Numbered from the stretch's first letter, positions 45,132 through 55,740 are shown. The stretch is DNA of 64,000 nucleotides from Arachis hypogaea (GCF_003086295.3 NC_092053.1:87481671-87545670), one strand, 5' to 3'. The notes: generated from the sequence alone by a model not told the origin. Numbers and translations are program-made.

Positions 45132-45168
45132 AGCATGAGAACATGCTATTGTTTAAGTGTGGGGAGGT
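45132..45168 (+). other. Hairpin and polypurine tract before LTR K1
   Basis: Hairpin AGCATG-AGAA-CATGCT (45132-45147), then TTTAAGTGTGGGGAGGT abutting the LTR. Confidence 0.85.
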
Positions 45169-46634
45169 TGATAAACCCATATTTTATGATATATTTTGTG
45201 CTTAGTTTGAGTGATTTATTCAATACTTCACCCACTTATTCATGTTAATTGCATGGTTTTACTTTCCCTTCCTCATTATGTGATGTATGTGAAAAACATG
45301 TTTCCTATGCTTTTAAATTAATTATTTTAATCACCTTTAATTCCATTCGATGTCGTGATTAGTGTGTTGAGTAGTTTCAGATCTTCTAAGACAGGAATGA
45401 CTCAAAGGATGGAAAGGAAACATACAAAAATGGAAGGAAAGTGCAAAACGGAGTTTTGAAGAAACTGGCATCCTCGCGATCGCATGGACAACGCGATCGC
45501 GTGCCAAGCGCGAATCAACAGCGACGCGGCTGCATGACTAACGCGACCGTGCGCCTTAAGCAGAACGCATATGACGCGGTCGCATGACTGACGCGATCGC
45601 GTGGCAAGAAAAAGCTCCGAATGACGCGACCGCGTGACAGAGGCCACGCACCAGAAATTGCAGAAAATGCTCATTGCGAATTCTGAAGCCCTTTTTGGCC
45701 CAAATCCAAGTCCAGAAGGCATAGACCAAAGGTTATGAAGTGAGGGAATGCATCCATTCAGAAGAGCTCGCCAATTTAGTTACTTTCCATGATTTAGATT
45801 AGCTTGGAGAGAGGTTCTCTCCTCTCTCTCTTAGGATTAGGATTTAGGACTTCTCTTAGTTTTAGGAGTAACTCTCGATCCAGGTTTAATGTTCCTTTAC
45901 TTTAGTTGATTATTTACTTTTGCAAGTTGATTTATGAATTCTTCTATGTTCCAGATTATTTGAATTAATGTTATTTGAGGTATTCCAATTTAATATTGCT
46001 TTCTCTCATTTATGCTATTATTGCTTTTACTCTGAAGACATCTTTATTCCAGTAGACTTACTTTTCCCCTTTTGGTTCTGGTTAAGAAATCAGTAACTCA
46101 TGAGTTATCCAATTCAACAGCATAATTGTTAATTGTTATCTTGCCAATTGAATTGAACTTCAACAATCCCAATCTTTTCTTAGGAAATAAATAGGATTCG
46201 AAGATCAAACCAATTTTCCCCTTGACCTTCCTTTGCTTTAGCAAAGGTTAACTAAGAGGAATTAAGATTCAGCTTTCATTAGTATTGATAAGGAAAACTA
46301 ATTTGGACTTCCAATTTCTCATACCTTGCCAAAAGTTTGCTTTACAGTTATTTATTCATTTTAATTTCCATTTAATTTACTCACCATTAAATTACTTGTT
46401 CCTCATTCCTGAAACCCCAATTTGCAATCTCCATAGCCAATAATAAGAACATACTTCCTTACAGTTCCTTGAGAAGATGACCCGAGGTTAAATACTCGGT
46501 TATCAATTTTAAGGGGTTTGTTACTTGTGACAACCAAAACGTTTGCACGAAAGGGATGTTTGTTGGTTTAGAAACTATATCTACAACGCGACTGGTTTTA
46601 TGACATTCTTTACTGGCAAAAATCTCGCTCGTCA
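45169..46634 (+). repeat. LTR K1 (shared between K0 and K)
   Basis: TGATAAACCC to CGCTCGTCA, 1466 bp. A polypurine tract lies on its left and a primer site on its right. Hairpin CCGAG/CTCGG at 46482-46499. Confidence 0.9.
45475..45633 (+). repeat. 50-bp dyad array in LTR K1
   Basis: Dyads start at 45475, 45492, 45525, 45542, 45575, 45592 and 45625: intervals 17, 33, 17, 33, 17, 33 without exception. Confidence 0.9.
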
Positions 46635-46637
46635 AAA

Positions 46638-46655
46638 TGGCGCCGTTGCCGGAGA
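46638..46655 (+). other. Primer binding site of K
   Basis: TGGCGCCGTTGCCGGAGA, 17 of 18 to the tRNA-Asp complement. Confidence 0.9.
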
Positions 46656-46752
46656 ACTGCTAACGTGTGCCTTATTATTGGTTATTGTAAATATTTTTCT
46701 TTTGCTTGTTTATTTATTTTTTGTTTTTTATTTTTATTTTTATTTGCTATCA

Positions 46753-48313
46753 TGAATTCTCACCCTCGCTTTGAGTTTGGCTCTAACTTTGTTGAAGGAA
46801 ATAGAAGTTACAGCAGGAATATGCATCAAGGTCAGACCAATCAAGGATGGATGGAGCCAAGAGGATCTAATCAACCCTTTAGGCAACAATACCCTCCAAG
46901 ATATTACGGACAAAGACCATTCTACAATGCATACCCAGCTGATAGATATGGTGGACAACCTTGTAATTACCAACAAGCCCCATCCCGTGCCTATAGACCA
47001 TCCTCTCAACATAACCTCGAACCACCACACTCACAAGCTTCTTTTCGCCATTCGCCACCGTATAATCCTCCCTTACCCCAGTTCCAATCCAATCACTCCC
47101 AAGCACCACCACTTTCCTATGTATCATGTCCAAATCCACCACCCCGAGAATCAGAGGTTCGCCTCAAGGCAACAGTAAATAACCTTCAAGCAACCATTCG
47201 ACAACTGGAGCAAACAGTAATTCAATTAGTTTCTAGACGCGCAAACATTCAAGGACCAACCACAACCCATGTGGACAATCTAATGAAGAGCGTAGCATGA
47301 AGAAAACACTAGAAACTCCAGTGGACAAGACAGAGCATGAATTCATACTCGAACAAGTAGAAGAAGCTGTCATTGTACAAGAAGAAGAGTTGGTTGAAGA
47401 TCTAGGAGACGCTGAACCTCCATGGGAATCCAGAGCTGAAGAGAAATCCGTCAAGGACATTATAGTTAATGCTAAGGAGGATAGCGCACAATCCCTAAGG
47501 CAAGTCGTTTACGAAGAATCAGACGGAATAATCCAAGAAGCAAATTCTCTTGATGATGATAGTCATAAGTCAAGTTCTCTTAGTAATGAACTTGCATCTG
47601 CAAGTGAGTTCTCTGAGATCGACGAATCTTTCACAAATGAATACGAAGATGATGCAGAGGTAGATTTGTCTCAACCTCCAATCTATGACTCAAGTGATGA
47701 GGAAGACATAGAAGACTTTGACCAGGGTGATGATGCATTTGAAGATCCTTGCAAGGAAGTGGAGGAATTCACAGAAGATTATCAGGGAGTAGAACTTACA
47801 GAACCACTAGAAACACCTATCCCAAGGCCATTACCACCTAATACAAGCTTCAAGTGGGTACAATCCTTAACATTTAACTTTACTTTTTCACTTGAATACG
47901 GTTTGCTTGAAACAGATGGCTAGCTTAGAGCTCTCTGCGGCTTTAAGAGTAAGAGGGAAATGGCTCGTGCTCAGAGCTGGTGCACAAGGTTCAATAAGGT
48001 TCCACGCTTCAACTCGAAGTGCACGGGTTGGCATCAAAATCAATCGGATGGATCTCGAAAAACGTTTGGTTACCATGGTGAGAATTTACTTCTTAAACCG
48101 CTCGGATGGAAACTTGGAGATCAAGACAGAGGCGGATTTAAAAACAAGGCTTGGGATCCTGGAATCTATTCTGACATTCGTCACCCCGGGGGCCTAAAAA
48201 TCTGTTTGAAGCTGCTCAGAAGCTTTACATGCCTAGTTTGGGACCCCGGAGGCTATTGGCATTCCAAGCACTGGTGGAGATTTCTGGATGAATTTAAACA
48301 CAAGCCACCATAA
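46753..48313 (+). pseudogene. ORF1 of K (unknown retrotransposon ORF)
   Basis: Not a family I can name. Start ATG at 46753: FEFGSNFVEGNRSYSRNMHQ, then a Pro/Gln/Tyr-rich part (about residues 30-140), a heptad-like stretch LKATVNNLQATIRQLEQTVI, an acidic Glu/Asp-rich middle, the conserved PPNTSFKWVQSLTFNF and SLEYGLLETDG, and a Cys/Trp-rich C-terminal part (WCTRFNKVPRFN, LRSFTCLVWDPGGYWH). Relative to K2 a frameshift lies near 47280, a stop at about 47923 and another frame change before 47960. It directly follows the primer site and is followed by the GGTGGG hairpin, so it occupies the whole gag-pol slot. A role in packaging is inferred from position only. Confidence 0.75.
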
Positions 48314-48362
48314 CAGGAAGCTCTTCAAATGTCCAACTTAAGGACTTTAACTAAAACTGCTA

Positions 48363-48380
48363 GGTGGGAGACAACCCACC
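48363..48380 (+). other. Post-ORF1 hairpin of K
   Basis: GGTGGG-AGACAA-CCCACC followed by ATGGTATGATC, identical in the stem to D, J and K2. Confidence 0.8.
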
Positions 48381-48533
48381 ATGGTATGATCCTTTCTCTT
48401 TAATTTTTCTTTAGTTTTATTTGTTTTCAAGTTTTGTTTTGTTTTATTATATTGAACCTGGAATTTTGCATATCACTCATGTTAGTCATTGCATTCTGCA
48501 TTTTTCATGCAAAAAAAAAAAGAGGGTGTGCGA

Positions 48534-48940
48534 CGCGACTGCATCATCCATGCGATCGCGTCAAATGGCGACCTACACTTCCCACGCGACCGCGTCATCC
48601 ACACGGCCGCGTGCCCTGGAGATCGGCGTAAAGATCCAACGTCCAGAAAGTTGGGCTGGAATCGTGCGGCCATTGTGCGTCTAGCACAAAATGGCCAACG
48701 CGATCGCATGCCCCATGCGATCGCATCACTTGCACACAATCAATCCCATGCGATCGCGTGAGCGACGCGACCGCGTCGCATGGATTGCACGAACACCCCC
48801 TAGGAGACAGAGAGTTGCACTGAACGGCGCTGGATTCGTGCGTTTAGCACAAATTCCAGCCACGCGATCGCATGCCCCACGCGATCGCGTCATTTACTCT
48901 TTTTTCCCTCCGCCCAATCGCGTCATCCACACGATCGCGT
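48534..48940 (+). repeat. Dyad spacer of K
   Basis: Pairs at 17 bp: 48534/48551, 48585/48602, 48699/48716, 48749/48766, 48863/48880 and 48913/48930, all intervals exact. The sequences between pairs differ from those in K2 and D. Confidence 0.85.
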
Positions 48941-48959
48941 CAACCATCCATTCCGCACC

Positions 48960-49400
48960 AACCACGCGAACCCTACATTTGCGCAGCTCCCCTGAACCCA
49001 CCCCCTCCTTCTCTTCTCCCCCAACCCTCAACCACCATCACCCAGCCACCACCGCGCCACCACCCAGAGGCCACCGACCACCCAGACGCCGCCGCCACCT
49101 ACCCCCTCCCTCCTTCCCACTTCTTTCTTCCTCTTTCTTCTTTCTCCCCCTTCCTCCGCCACTACTCCTCCGCGCCACCACCCACCGCCGCCGTCCGTAC
49201 CCACCGCACCCCACCAGCACCACCAATCCCTACCTCCCCCTCTCACCCCATTAACCACCCCCTTCTTCCCCTCCTGCCCAAACAGCCGCGCCACCAGCCG
49301 TCGTGCCTACCACCGCCAGCCGTCGCGCCGGACGTCACCGCCACCACCCCCAGCCACCTCTGCATCCCACCCTCCATATTTTGCCTTCCAGGTTCCGCAA
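48960..49400 (+). other. C-rich insert in the K spacer
   Basis: About 440 bp of CCACC/CCTCC-rich DNA, unlike anything else here. Several frames stay open and read Pro-rich, but none has a recognisable domain. K2 and D lack it at this place. It ends near TTGCCTTCCAGG. Origin unknown. Confidence 0.6.
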
Positions 49401-49792
49401 CACGCAATCCCTTTTATCCGTTTGTAGTTTATTCTTATTTTTTTCCGTTTATGTTCATGTTAGGATAGTTAGATATGCATGTTGTAGTGGATTTTAGGTT
49501 GTTAGGTAGCCTAGGATGTGGTTAGTGAATTTAGGTCTATTTATTTGCACTGTTCTTGTTCCTGTTTTATCAAATTTGCAAATCTGCTGTTGCTGTGATC
49601 TTGTTCATATGCTGTATTTCTTGTTTATTGCTGCTCTTTACAATGAATTTTCCTGTTTATATTCCTTATATGTAACTGCAGCTTGATTTTTTTTTATTTA
49701 TGTGAACTATTTGATTGCTGTTTATTTTCCGAGAAAATCCAATTTTAGCCGGAATGCTGCCAAATTTTTATAAATCTTTGTGATTTTCATTC
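49401..49792 (+). other. AT-rich stretch before K ORF2
   Basis: T-rich, no gene. The ORF2 N-terminus with its basic segment, present in D, is missing here, so a deletion ends near 49790. Confidence 0.5.
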
Positions 49793-50902
49793 ATGTTTCG
49801 ATTTTGGAACCATGAACTCTGTTTTAACTCTTGGGTTAGGGAATTCTACTGCAACTACTTCAAAACTTCCTTAGATGCAGTAAACCTCAGAGGGAAGCAG
49901 ATATTGGTTACTGAGGAGGCAATAGAAGAGGTTCTGAAACTTCTGCCTAAGACTGATCAGACAGATAGCTATCAGAAAGCTGAGGAGGATATGCACTTCA
50001 TGAAGTTTGACTGGGATGCAGTCAAGGCCCGGATTGCCCTTGACCCGTCCGTTCCTTGGATCATGGGTTAGAACACCACCATGCCCAAAGGGATCAAGCG
50101 GATTTACCTGAACGATGAGGCTCGGCTATGGCATCAGATCTTCAGCAACTACATTATGACGAGTAATCACAAGACTGAGATACCAGCTGCTATGATCACC
50201 CTCCTTTGGTCTGTGATGGAGGGCAAGGACATGTACCTGCCACGCTTTATCCGGCACTACATGGACAGGGTCCACGTCCGTGGCACTCTCCCCTTTCCCT
50301 ATCTGGTTACACAGCTGGGCCGTCGAGCTGACGTGCCATGGGAGGATGCTGATGAGAGGCCACCTGCTGCAGAATGCAAGAAGCTTATCCCGCACAGCAG
50401 AAACTTCTTGGCCTTGGGCTACAGACCCCCATTATTGACTGCTACTGCTGATGATACGGCTACACCATCTGCCGGTCCTTCTTCCTCCACTACTGCACCA
50501 TCTACACCTGCCACCACCACTGCACCTCCACCTGCCACAGAGCCTGTCTATCATCTGGTGCACCGCTTGTTTCGACGACTTGACCAGATGGAGCGTCACA
50601 ACAAGCGACGCTACGAGCACCTGAAGCTGAAGATACGATCCGGCGACATCTCCTCCGAGCCTGACACACCTTCTGAGGCATCTGAGGAGGAGGCGGATGC
50701 GCCCGAGGCAGAGACCCATTCCCAGGGAGAGGCGGAGCAGCCTGACACCCAGCAGGCAGCACCCCAACAGATCCAGGCTGTAGATCCTGAGATCCCCATT
50801 CAGACAGTCCCTCCTCTCCAGCAGCCGGACATTCAGCCAGCCACCACAGAGACACCAGCTACCATCCCTTCCAGTGATGACACCCTTTCACACCCTGCGT
50901 GA
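49793..50902 (+). pseudogene. ORF2 of K (putative plant transposon protein domain), N-truncated
   Basis: 370 codons in one frame with a single TAG at about 50069. Homologous to D ORF2: SWVREFYCNYFKTSLDAVNL, VTEEAIEEVLKLLP, MKFDWDAVKARIAL, EARLWHQIFSNYIMTSNHKT, PAAMITLLWSVMEGKDMYLP, LPFPYLVTQLGRRADVPW. The C-terminal ~150 residues are a Thr/Ala/Pro linker, a charged helix (VHRLFRRLDQMERHNKRRYE) and an acidic, Gln/Pro-rich tail. The codons of the tail are GC-rich and the frame is well kept. The first ~100 residues seen in D are lost, and the ATG given is merely the first in frame. Function unknown; no catalytic motif. Confidence 0.8.
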
Positions 50903-51064
50903 GTGAGCAGCAGGGACGATGCTTTATTTTATGTATGGGGAGGTCGCCATCTCTGGCGTATTATTTTGGTGAACCACTATAGACTCTTTTTCTTTTATTT
51001 TGGATATTTTTCTGTATTTTTCTCTTTATTTTTATTTTTATTTTCTGAGTATTTATACATTGCT
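50903..51064 (+). other. Remnant of K 3' untranslated region
   Basis: Begins with a tract-like TATGTATGGGGAGGTCG (about 50930-50946) soon after the ORF2 stop. T-rich and shortened from the usual 1.5 kb; it runs into the LTR remnant at 51065. Confidence 0.5.
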
Positions 51065-51170
51065 ACTGTTGGAGAAATTGCTAAGCTGTCCAGCCTGACC
51101 TCTTCGCACTCAAACGGCTATAACTTTAGCTACAGAGGTCCAAACGACGCGGTTCTAGTTGCGTTCGTCA
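51065..51170 (+). repeat. LTR remnant between K and K2
   Basis: Corresponds to 56056-56155 of LTR K2 (CCTCTTCGCACTCAAACG block) joined to the LTR 3' end CGTTCGTCA. About 1.1 kb was deleted, with CGTT shared at both break points. Left LTR part also missing. Confidence 0.8.
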
Positions 51171-51173
51171 AAA

Positions 51174-51191
51174 TGGCGCCGTTGCCGGGGA
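51174..51191 (+). other. Primer binding site of K2
   Basis: TGGCGCCGTTGCCGGGGA, a perfect tRNA-Asp complement. Confidence 0.9.
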
Positions 51192-51286
51192 ACTGCTAAC
51201 GTGTGCCTTATTATTGGTTATTGTAAATATTTTTCTTTTACTTGTTTATTTATTTCTATTTTTTCTTTTTAATTTTATTTGCTACT

Positions 51287-52858
51287 ATGGACTCTCACCC
51301 CTCTCGCTTTGAGTTTGGCTCTAAATTTGTTGAAGGAAATAGAAGTTACAGCAGGAATATGCATCAAGGTCAGACCAATCAAGGATGGATGGAGCCAAGA
51401 GGACCTAATCAACCCTTTAGGCAACAACACCCTCTAAGATATCATGGACAACGACCATTCTACAATGCATACCCAGCTGAAAGATATGGTGGACAACCTT
51501 GTGACTACCAACAAGCCCCACCCCGTGCCTATAGACCAACCTCTCAAGATAACCTCGAACCACCACACTCACAAGTTTCTTTTCACCATTCGCCACCGTA
51601 TGATCCTTTTCTACCCTAGTTCCAATGCAATCACTCCCAAGCACCACCACTTTCCTATGTTTCATGTCTAAATCCATCACCTCGAGAATCAGAGGTTCGC
51701 CTCAAGGCAACAGTAAATAAACTTCAAACAACCATTCGACAACTGGAGCAAGCAGTAATTCAATTAGCTTCTGGACACGCGAACATTCAAGGACCAACCA
51801 CAGCCCCATGTGGACAATCTAATGAAAAGCGTAGCATGAAGGAAATATTAGAAACTCCAGTGGACAAGACAGAGCATGAATTCGTACTAGAACAAGTAAA
51901 AGAAGCTGTCATTGTACAAGAAGAAAAGTTGGTTGAAGATCTAGGAGACGCTGAACCTCCATGGGAATCTAGAGTTGAGGAGAACTCTGTCAAGGACGTT
52001 ACAGTTGATGCTAAGGAGGATATTACACAATCCCCGAGGCAAGTCGTTTACGAAGAACTAGACGGAATAACCCAGGACACAAATTCCCTTGATGATGATA
52101 GTCTCAAGTCTAGCTCTCTTAGTGATGAACTTGCATCCACAAGTGAATTCTCTGAGATCGAAGAATCTTCCCCAATTGAATACGAAGATGATGCAGAGGT
52201 AGATTTCTCTCAACCTCCAATCTATGACTCAAGTGATGAGGAAGATATCAAAGACTTTGACCAGGACTCAGATGCATTTGAAGAACCTTACAAGGAAGTG
52301 GAGGAATTCATAGAAGAGCACAAGGGAGAAGAACTTACAGAACCACCAGAAACACCTACCCCAAGGCCATTACCGCCTAATACAAGCTTCAAGTGGGTAC
52401 AATCCTTAACCTTTAACTTTACTTATTCACTTGAATATGGTTTACTTGAAACAGATGGCCAGCTTAGAGCTCTCTGCGGCTTTAAGAGTAAGAGGAAAAT
52501 GGCTCGTGCTCAGAGCTGGTGTACAAGGTTCAATAAGGTTCCACGCTTCAACTTGAAGTGCACGGATTGGTATCAAGCTCAATTGAATGGATCTCGGAAA
52601 ATATTTGGTCACTATGGTGAGAATCTACTTTCTAAACCACCCGAATGGAAAAATATAGATCAAAACGAAGGCGGATTTAGAACCATAGTTTGGGATCCTG
52701 GAAAATATTCTGATATTCATCTCCCCGGGAGCCTGAAAATCTGCTTGAAGCTGCTCAGAAGCTTCACATGCCTAGTTTGGGACCCCGGAGGCTACTGGCA
52801 TTCCATGAATTTAAACACAAGCCACCATAACAGGAAGCTCATCCAATGTCCAACTTAA
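51287..52858 (+). pseudogene. ORF1 of K2, best preserved copy (one stop)
   Basis: 524 codons in one frame from the ATG at 51287, with a single TAG at 51617. N-terminal Pro/Gln/Tyr-rich part (GWMEPRGPNQPFRQQ, PPHSQVSFHHSPPYD), then a short heptad region (VRLKATVNKLQTTIRQLEQA). A strongly acidic segment follows (about residues 185-350: YEDDAEVDFSQPPIYDSSDE). The conserved block FKWVQSLTFNFTYSLEYGLL and CGFKSKRKMARAQSWCTRFN comes next, and a C-terminal domain ends LRSFTCLVWDPGGYWHS. No DTGA, YxDD, DDE or CCHC motif is present, so it is not a recognisable gag-pol. The preserved frame suggests it was once translated and useful to the element. It shares the C-terminal block with element 0 on the other strand. 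Confidence 0.8.
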
Positions 52859-52879
52859 GGACTTTAACTAAAAGTGCTA

Positions 52880-52897
52880 GGTGGGAGACAACCCACC
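52880..52897 (+). other. Post-ORF1 hairpin of K2
   Basis: GGTGGG-AGACAA-CCCACC, then ATGGTATGATCG. The GTATGATC could serve as a splice donor. Confidence 0.75.
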
Positions 52898-53047
52898 ATG
52901 GTATGATCGTTCCTTTTACACTTTTAATTTTATTTAGTTTTGTTTTTGAGTTTTATTTTATTTTATTAAACCTGAGATCATGCATAGCATTCACATTAAT
53001 CATTGCATTTTGCATTTTTCATGCATAAAAAAAAAAACGCCATGCGA

Positions 53048-53575
53048 CGCGACCGCATCAGCGACGCGTCCGCGTCGCAAGGAGAGGGGAGAAAATAAAA
53101 ACGAACAGGGAGTCACGCTGGAGCGTGGCTGGAGGCGTGCCCGTGGCACAAATCGTCCCACGCGACCGCGTTGCTGACGCGTCCGCGTCGAGTGGGAATA
53201 CTGGCCTCCCACGCGACCGCGTGCCCCACGCGGCCGTGTGACCAGGATTTCGACGTAATAATGGTGCACAGCCGAAAGTTGTGCTAGAGTGGTGCTGGAC
53301 TGGAGCTGGACGCGCAGTCCATCTCACGCGACCGCGTGCCCCATGCGGCCACATCACATCCGACTAAGTTCCCACTCACGCGATCGCGTGCCCCACGCAA
53401 TTGCGTCACCCAATATTTTGCAATTAATGATTTTTGAACAAAGCGTTGTGCGAGAGTGAGGCTGCCCTCGCGCCAGTAGCATAAAACAGGTTACGCGACC
53501 GTGTGACCGATGCGACCGCGTCAATCAGTTTAAGCACAAGCCGCGCGACCGCGTGCCCTATGCGACCGCGTCGCT
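53048..53575 (+). repeat. Dyad spacer of K2
   Basis: Pairs at 17 bp: 53048/53065, 53161/53178, 53212/53229, 53327/53344, 53379/53396, 53494/53511 and 53544/53561. Homologous (inverted) to the D and J spacers. Confidence 0.9.
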
Positions 53576-54138
53576 TGGCCGCACAGCTTATCCTAATTTG
53601 CCAAATATCTTTTCTTTTCTCCCCCAATCCTAATTTTTCCTCCCTCCTTTCTTACTTACTTGTTCTTCCCTTCTTTCCCTTCACATTCTTATGTTTTATT
53701 TTATTTTACTTAATTTATTTGCATATTTCATTCATTGCATCTTAATTTTGTGCATATTTTTGTTTTCTTTTCTTATTATTTTTCCTTTGGTGTTAAAATT
53801 TTCTTATTTAACTGTTGCATCTTCTCTTGAATTATTTTGGGTGCTTAGTAACTTGTTTTATTCTGGATAGGTAATATTATTCATATTCAATGCCAATCTT
53901 TTATACCTGTATTACTTTTACATTGACATGAATTTATATTATCTCTCCTTACCCACAGTCTCTTCCCTATTGTTGCAACTTTTTGCACGCTTGATTTGCC
54001 ATGTACTTCTATTATTTTCTCACTTGCATGTTGTAGCTACCATGTAATTGAGACCCTCATTTTTGGCATTAACCAACCCCTGTTTTATTTGTTTTCTATC
54101 TTTGCTTTGTGTTACTTTCCTTCTCTTTTTCTTTCAGG
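53576..54138 (+). other. Leader of K2 ORF2 with splice-acceptor-like end
   Basis: T-rich, no gene. Ends TTTTTCTTTCAG at 54137, directly before GATGGCC. Confidence 0.55.
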
Positions 54139-54228
54139 ATGGCCACCAGGAAGAGAACCGGAAGACGTTTACATGGGAGAGACAAACAAGTTCCTACGCA
54201 CATTCCTTGATGAGAAAAGCGTCAGTTG
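54139..54228 (+). pseudogene. ORF2 remnant of K2
   Basis: Only the start survives: MATRKRTGRRLHGRDKQ, basic like D ORF2, then stops at about 54211. The helical domain and C-terminus have been deleted, and the sequence passes to the 3' untranslated region. Confidence 0.65.
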
Positions 54229-55740
54229 AAACAACCCGTCCACCTGCACATCTCAGCATGCACCAAGGAGGTGCAATCTTTAAGTGTGGGGAGGTCGATA
54301 CCGACGTCCAGGGGTTAGTTACCTTCTTTTCAACACCAATACTCTTATTTTCTTTATTTGTTCATTGTTGCATCTGCATATTTGATTGCATGTTTATTTG
54401 ATTTTGTGCATTTAGTTACTACTTAGTTAAAGTAACTCTATTTTTGAAAAATTTCACTAATTTAAATTGAAAAAAATTTTTTTATGTTAAAACTTGTTTG
54501 AAGTTGTATTTGGAACATGGTTTTTGAGCCAAAGAACACACAACCTGTGAGATTTGAGCTTATTTATATGGTTACATTATTTAACCATAAATTTTTATTC
54601 TTGTGTGTTTTCTTCCCTATGATTGTAATCTATATTTTGTTTCAATCTATATGTCCATTATTTAGTGTATTTACATGCTTGCATATGATTGAGGCCATTA
54701 TTTGATTTTAGCTCACTTATCCCAAATAAGCCTACCCTTTAAATCACCCTTGTCAGCCACTTTGAGCCTTTTAATCCCCATTTGTTCTATATTTTACCAC
54801 ATCACTAGCCTTAAGTGGAAAACAAATTAATTATCCCAATTGAATCTTTGGTTACCTTAAGATAGAGATTGTGTATCAACTAAGTGTGGGAAAATTGTGG
54901 GAACATGGGTTAATAAGGGAATGTAACATATTTCTAATTTATTAGAATATTAGGAATTTGGGAACCTACTCATGAAAAACCAAAATAGAAAAATAATAGA
55001 AAATCCATGTGCATTGATAAGTTATGTTTATTTCTCTACAAAAAAAAAAAAATAAAAAAATAAAAAAATAAAAAAATAAAAAAAATAAGTAAATAAATAA
55101 GGGGACAAAATTACCCCAATGCTAAGTTAATGAAAATATCAATGCACATGTGACAAAGTAAAGAAATATAAAAAATTTGGTACATGAGTATGGGAATCAT
55201 ACAAAAGTGGGAATTATGGGTAGCTAGGTATGATTTTAAAGTTATATAGAGTATATGTATGTTAGGTGAAAGCTTAGGTTAATTAAAGATTCAAATTATA
55301 AAGCTCACTTAGCCATATATATACCTTTACCCTTACCTTAGCCCCATTACAACCTTGAAAAAGACCTCATGATGTTTGCATTTGTATGCTAAATATTTGT
55401 TGATTGGTGAGATGAAGAACAAAGTTTAGAAAGCATGATTAGAGAAGAGTAAAGTGATTGACCCTAAACACTTGAGAGTTAGAGTGATATACACTACCAG
55501 TGAGGGTTCAGTGCTTGATTCTATGTTCCCTGCTTTCATGAGCTATCTTCTTACAAGTTTACTTGTCTTTTATTGTATAATTTGAATTAGTGAAGTCTGA
55601 TTTATGTTTGTCTTGAAAAGCTTATTTACTTTTGACCAAGTAGGTAGAAACATTTTGCATGTAGTTGCATTCATACAGATAGGTTGCATTTCATACATTC
55701 TACCATTCCTCTTCATTCCTTTATAGCTTCTCTTGATTTT
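54229..55740 (+). other. 3' untranslated region of K2
   Basis: About 1.5 kb, homologous to 12841-14371 of D. It starts with a second tract copy (TTTAAGTGTGGGGAGGT at about 54280). An A-rich simple repeat, (A6-7T)n, lies at 55039-55104. No gene. Confidence 0.7.

Noticed and set aside
48691..49468. Overlapping Pro/Ser-rich open frames in the K spacer as genes
   Set aside because: They stay open because of C-rich composition and the dyad repeats. Several frames are open at once and none has a recognisable domain.
55039..55104. Poly(A) tail of a LINE or processed pseudogene
   Set aside because: It is an A6-7T simple repeat within the 3' untranslated region of K2; no LINE sequence or target duplication adjoins it.
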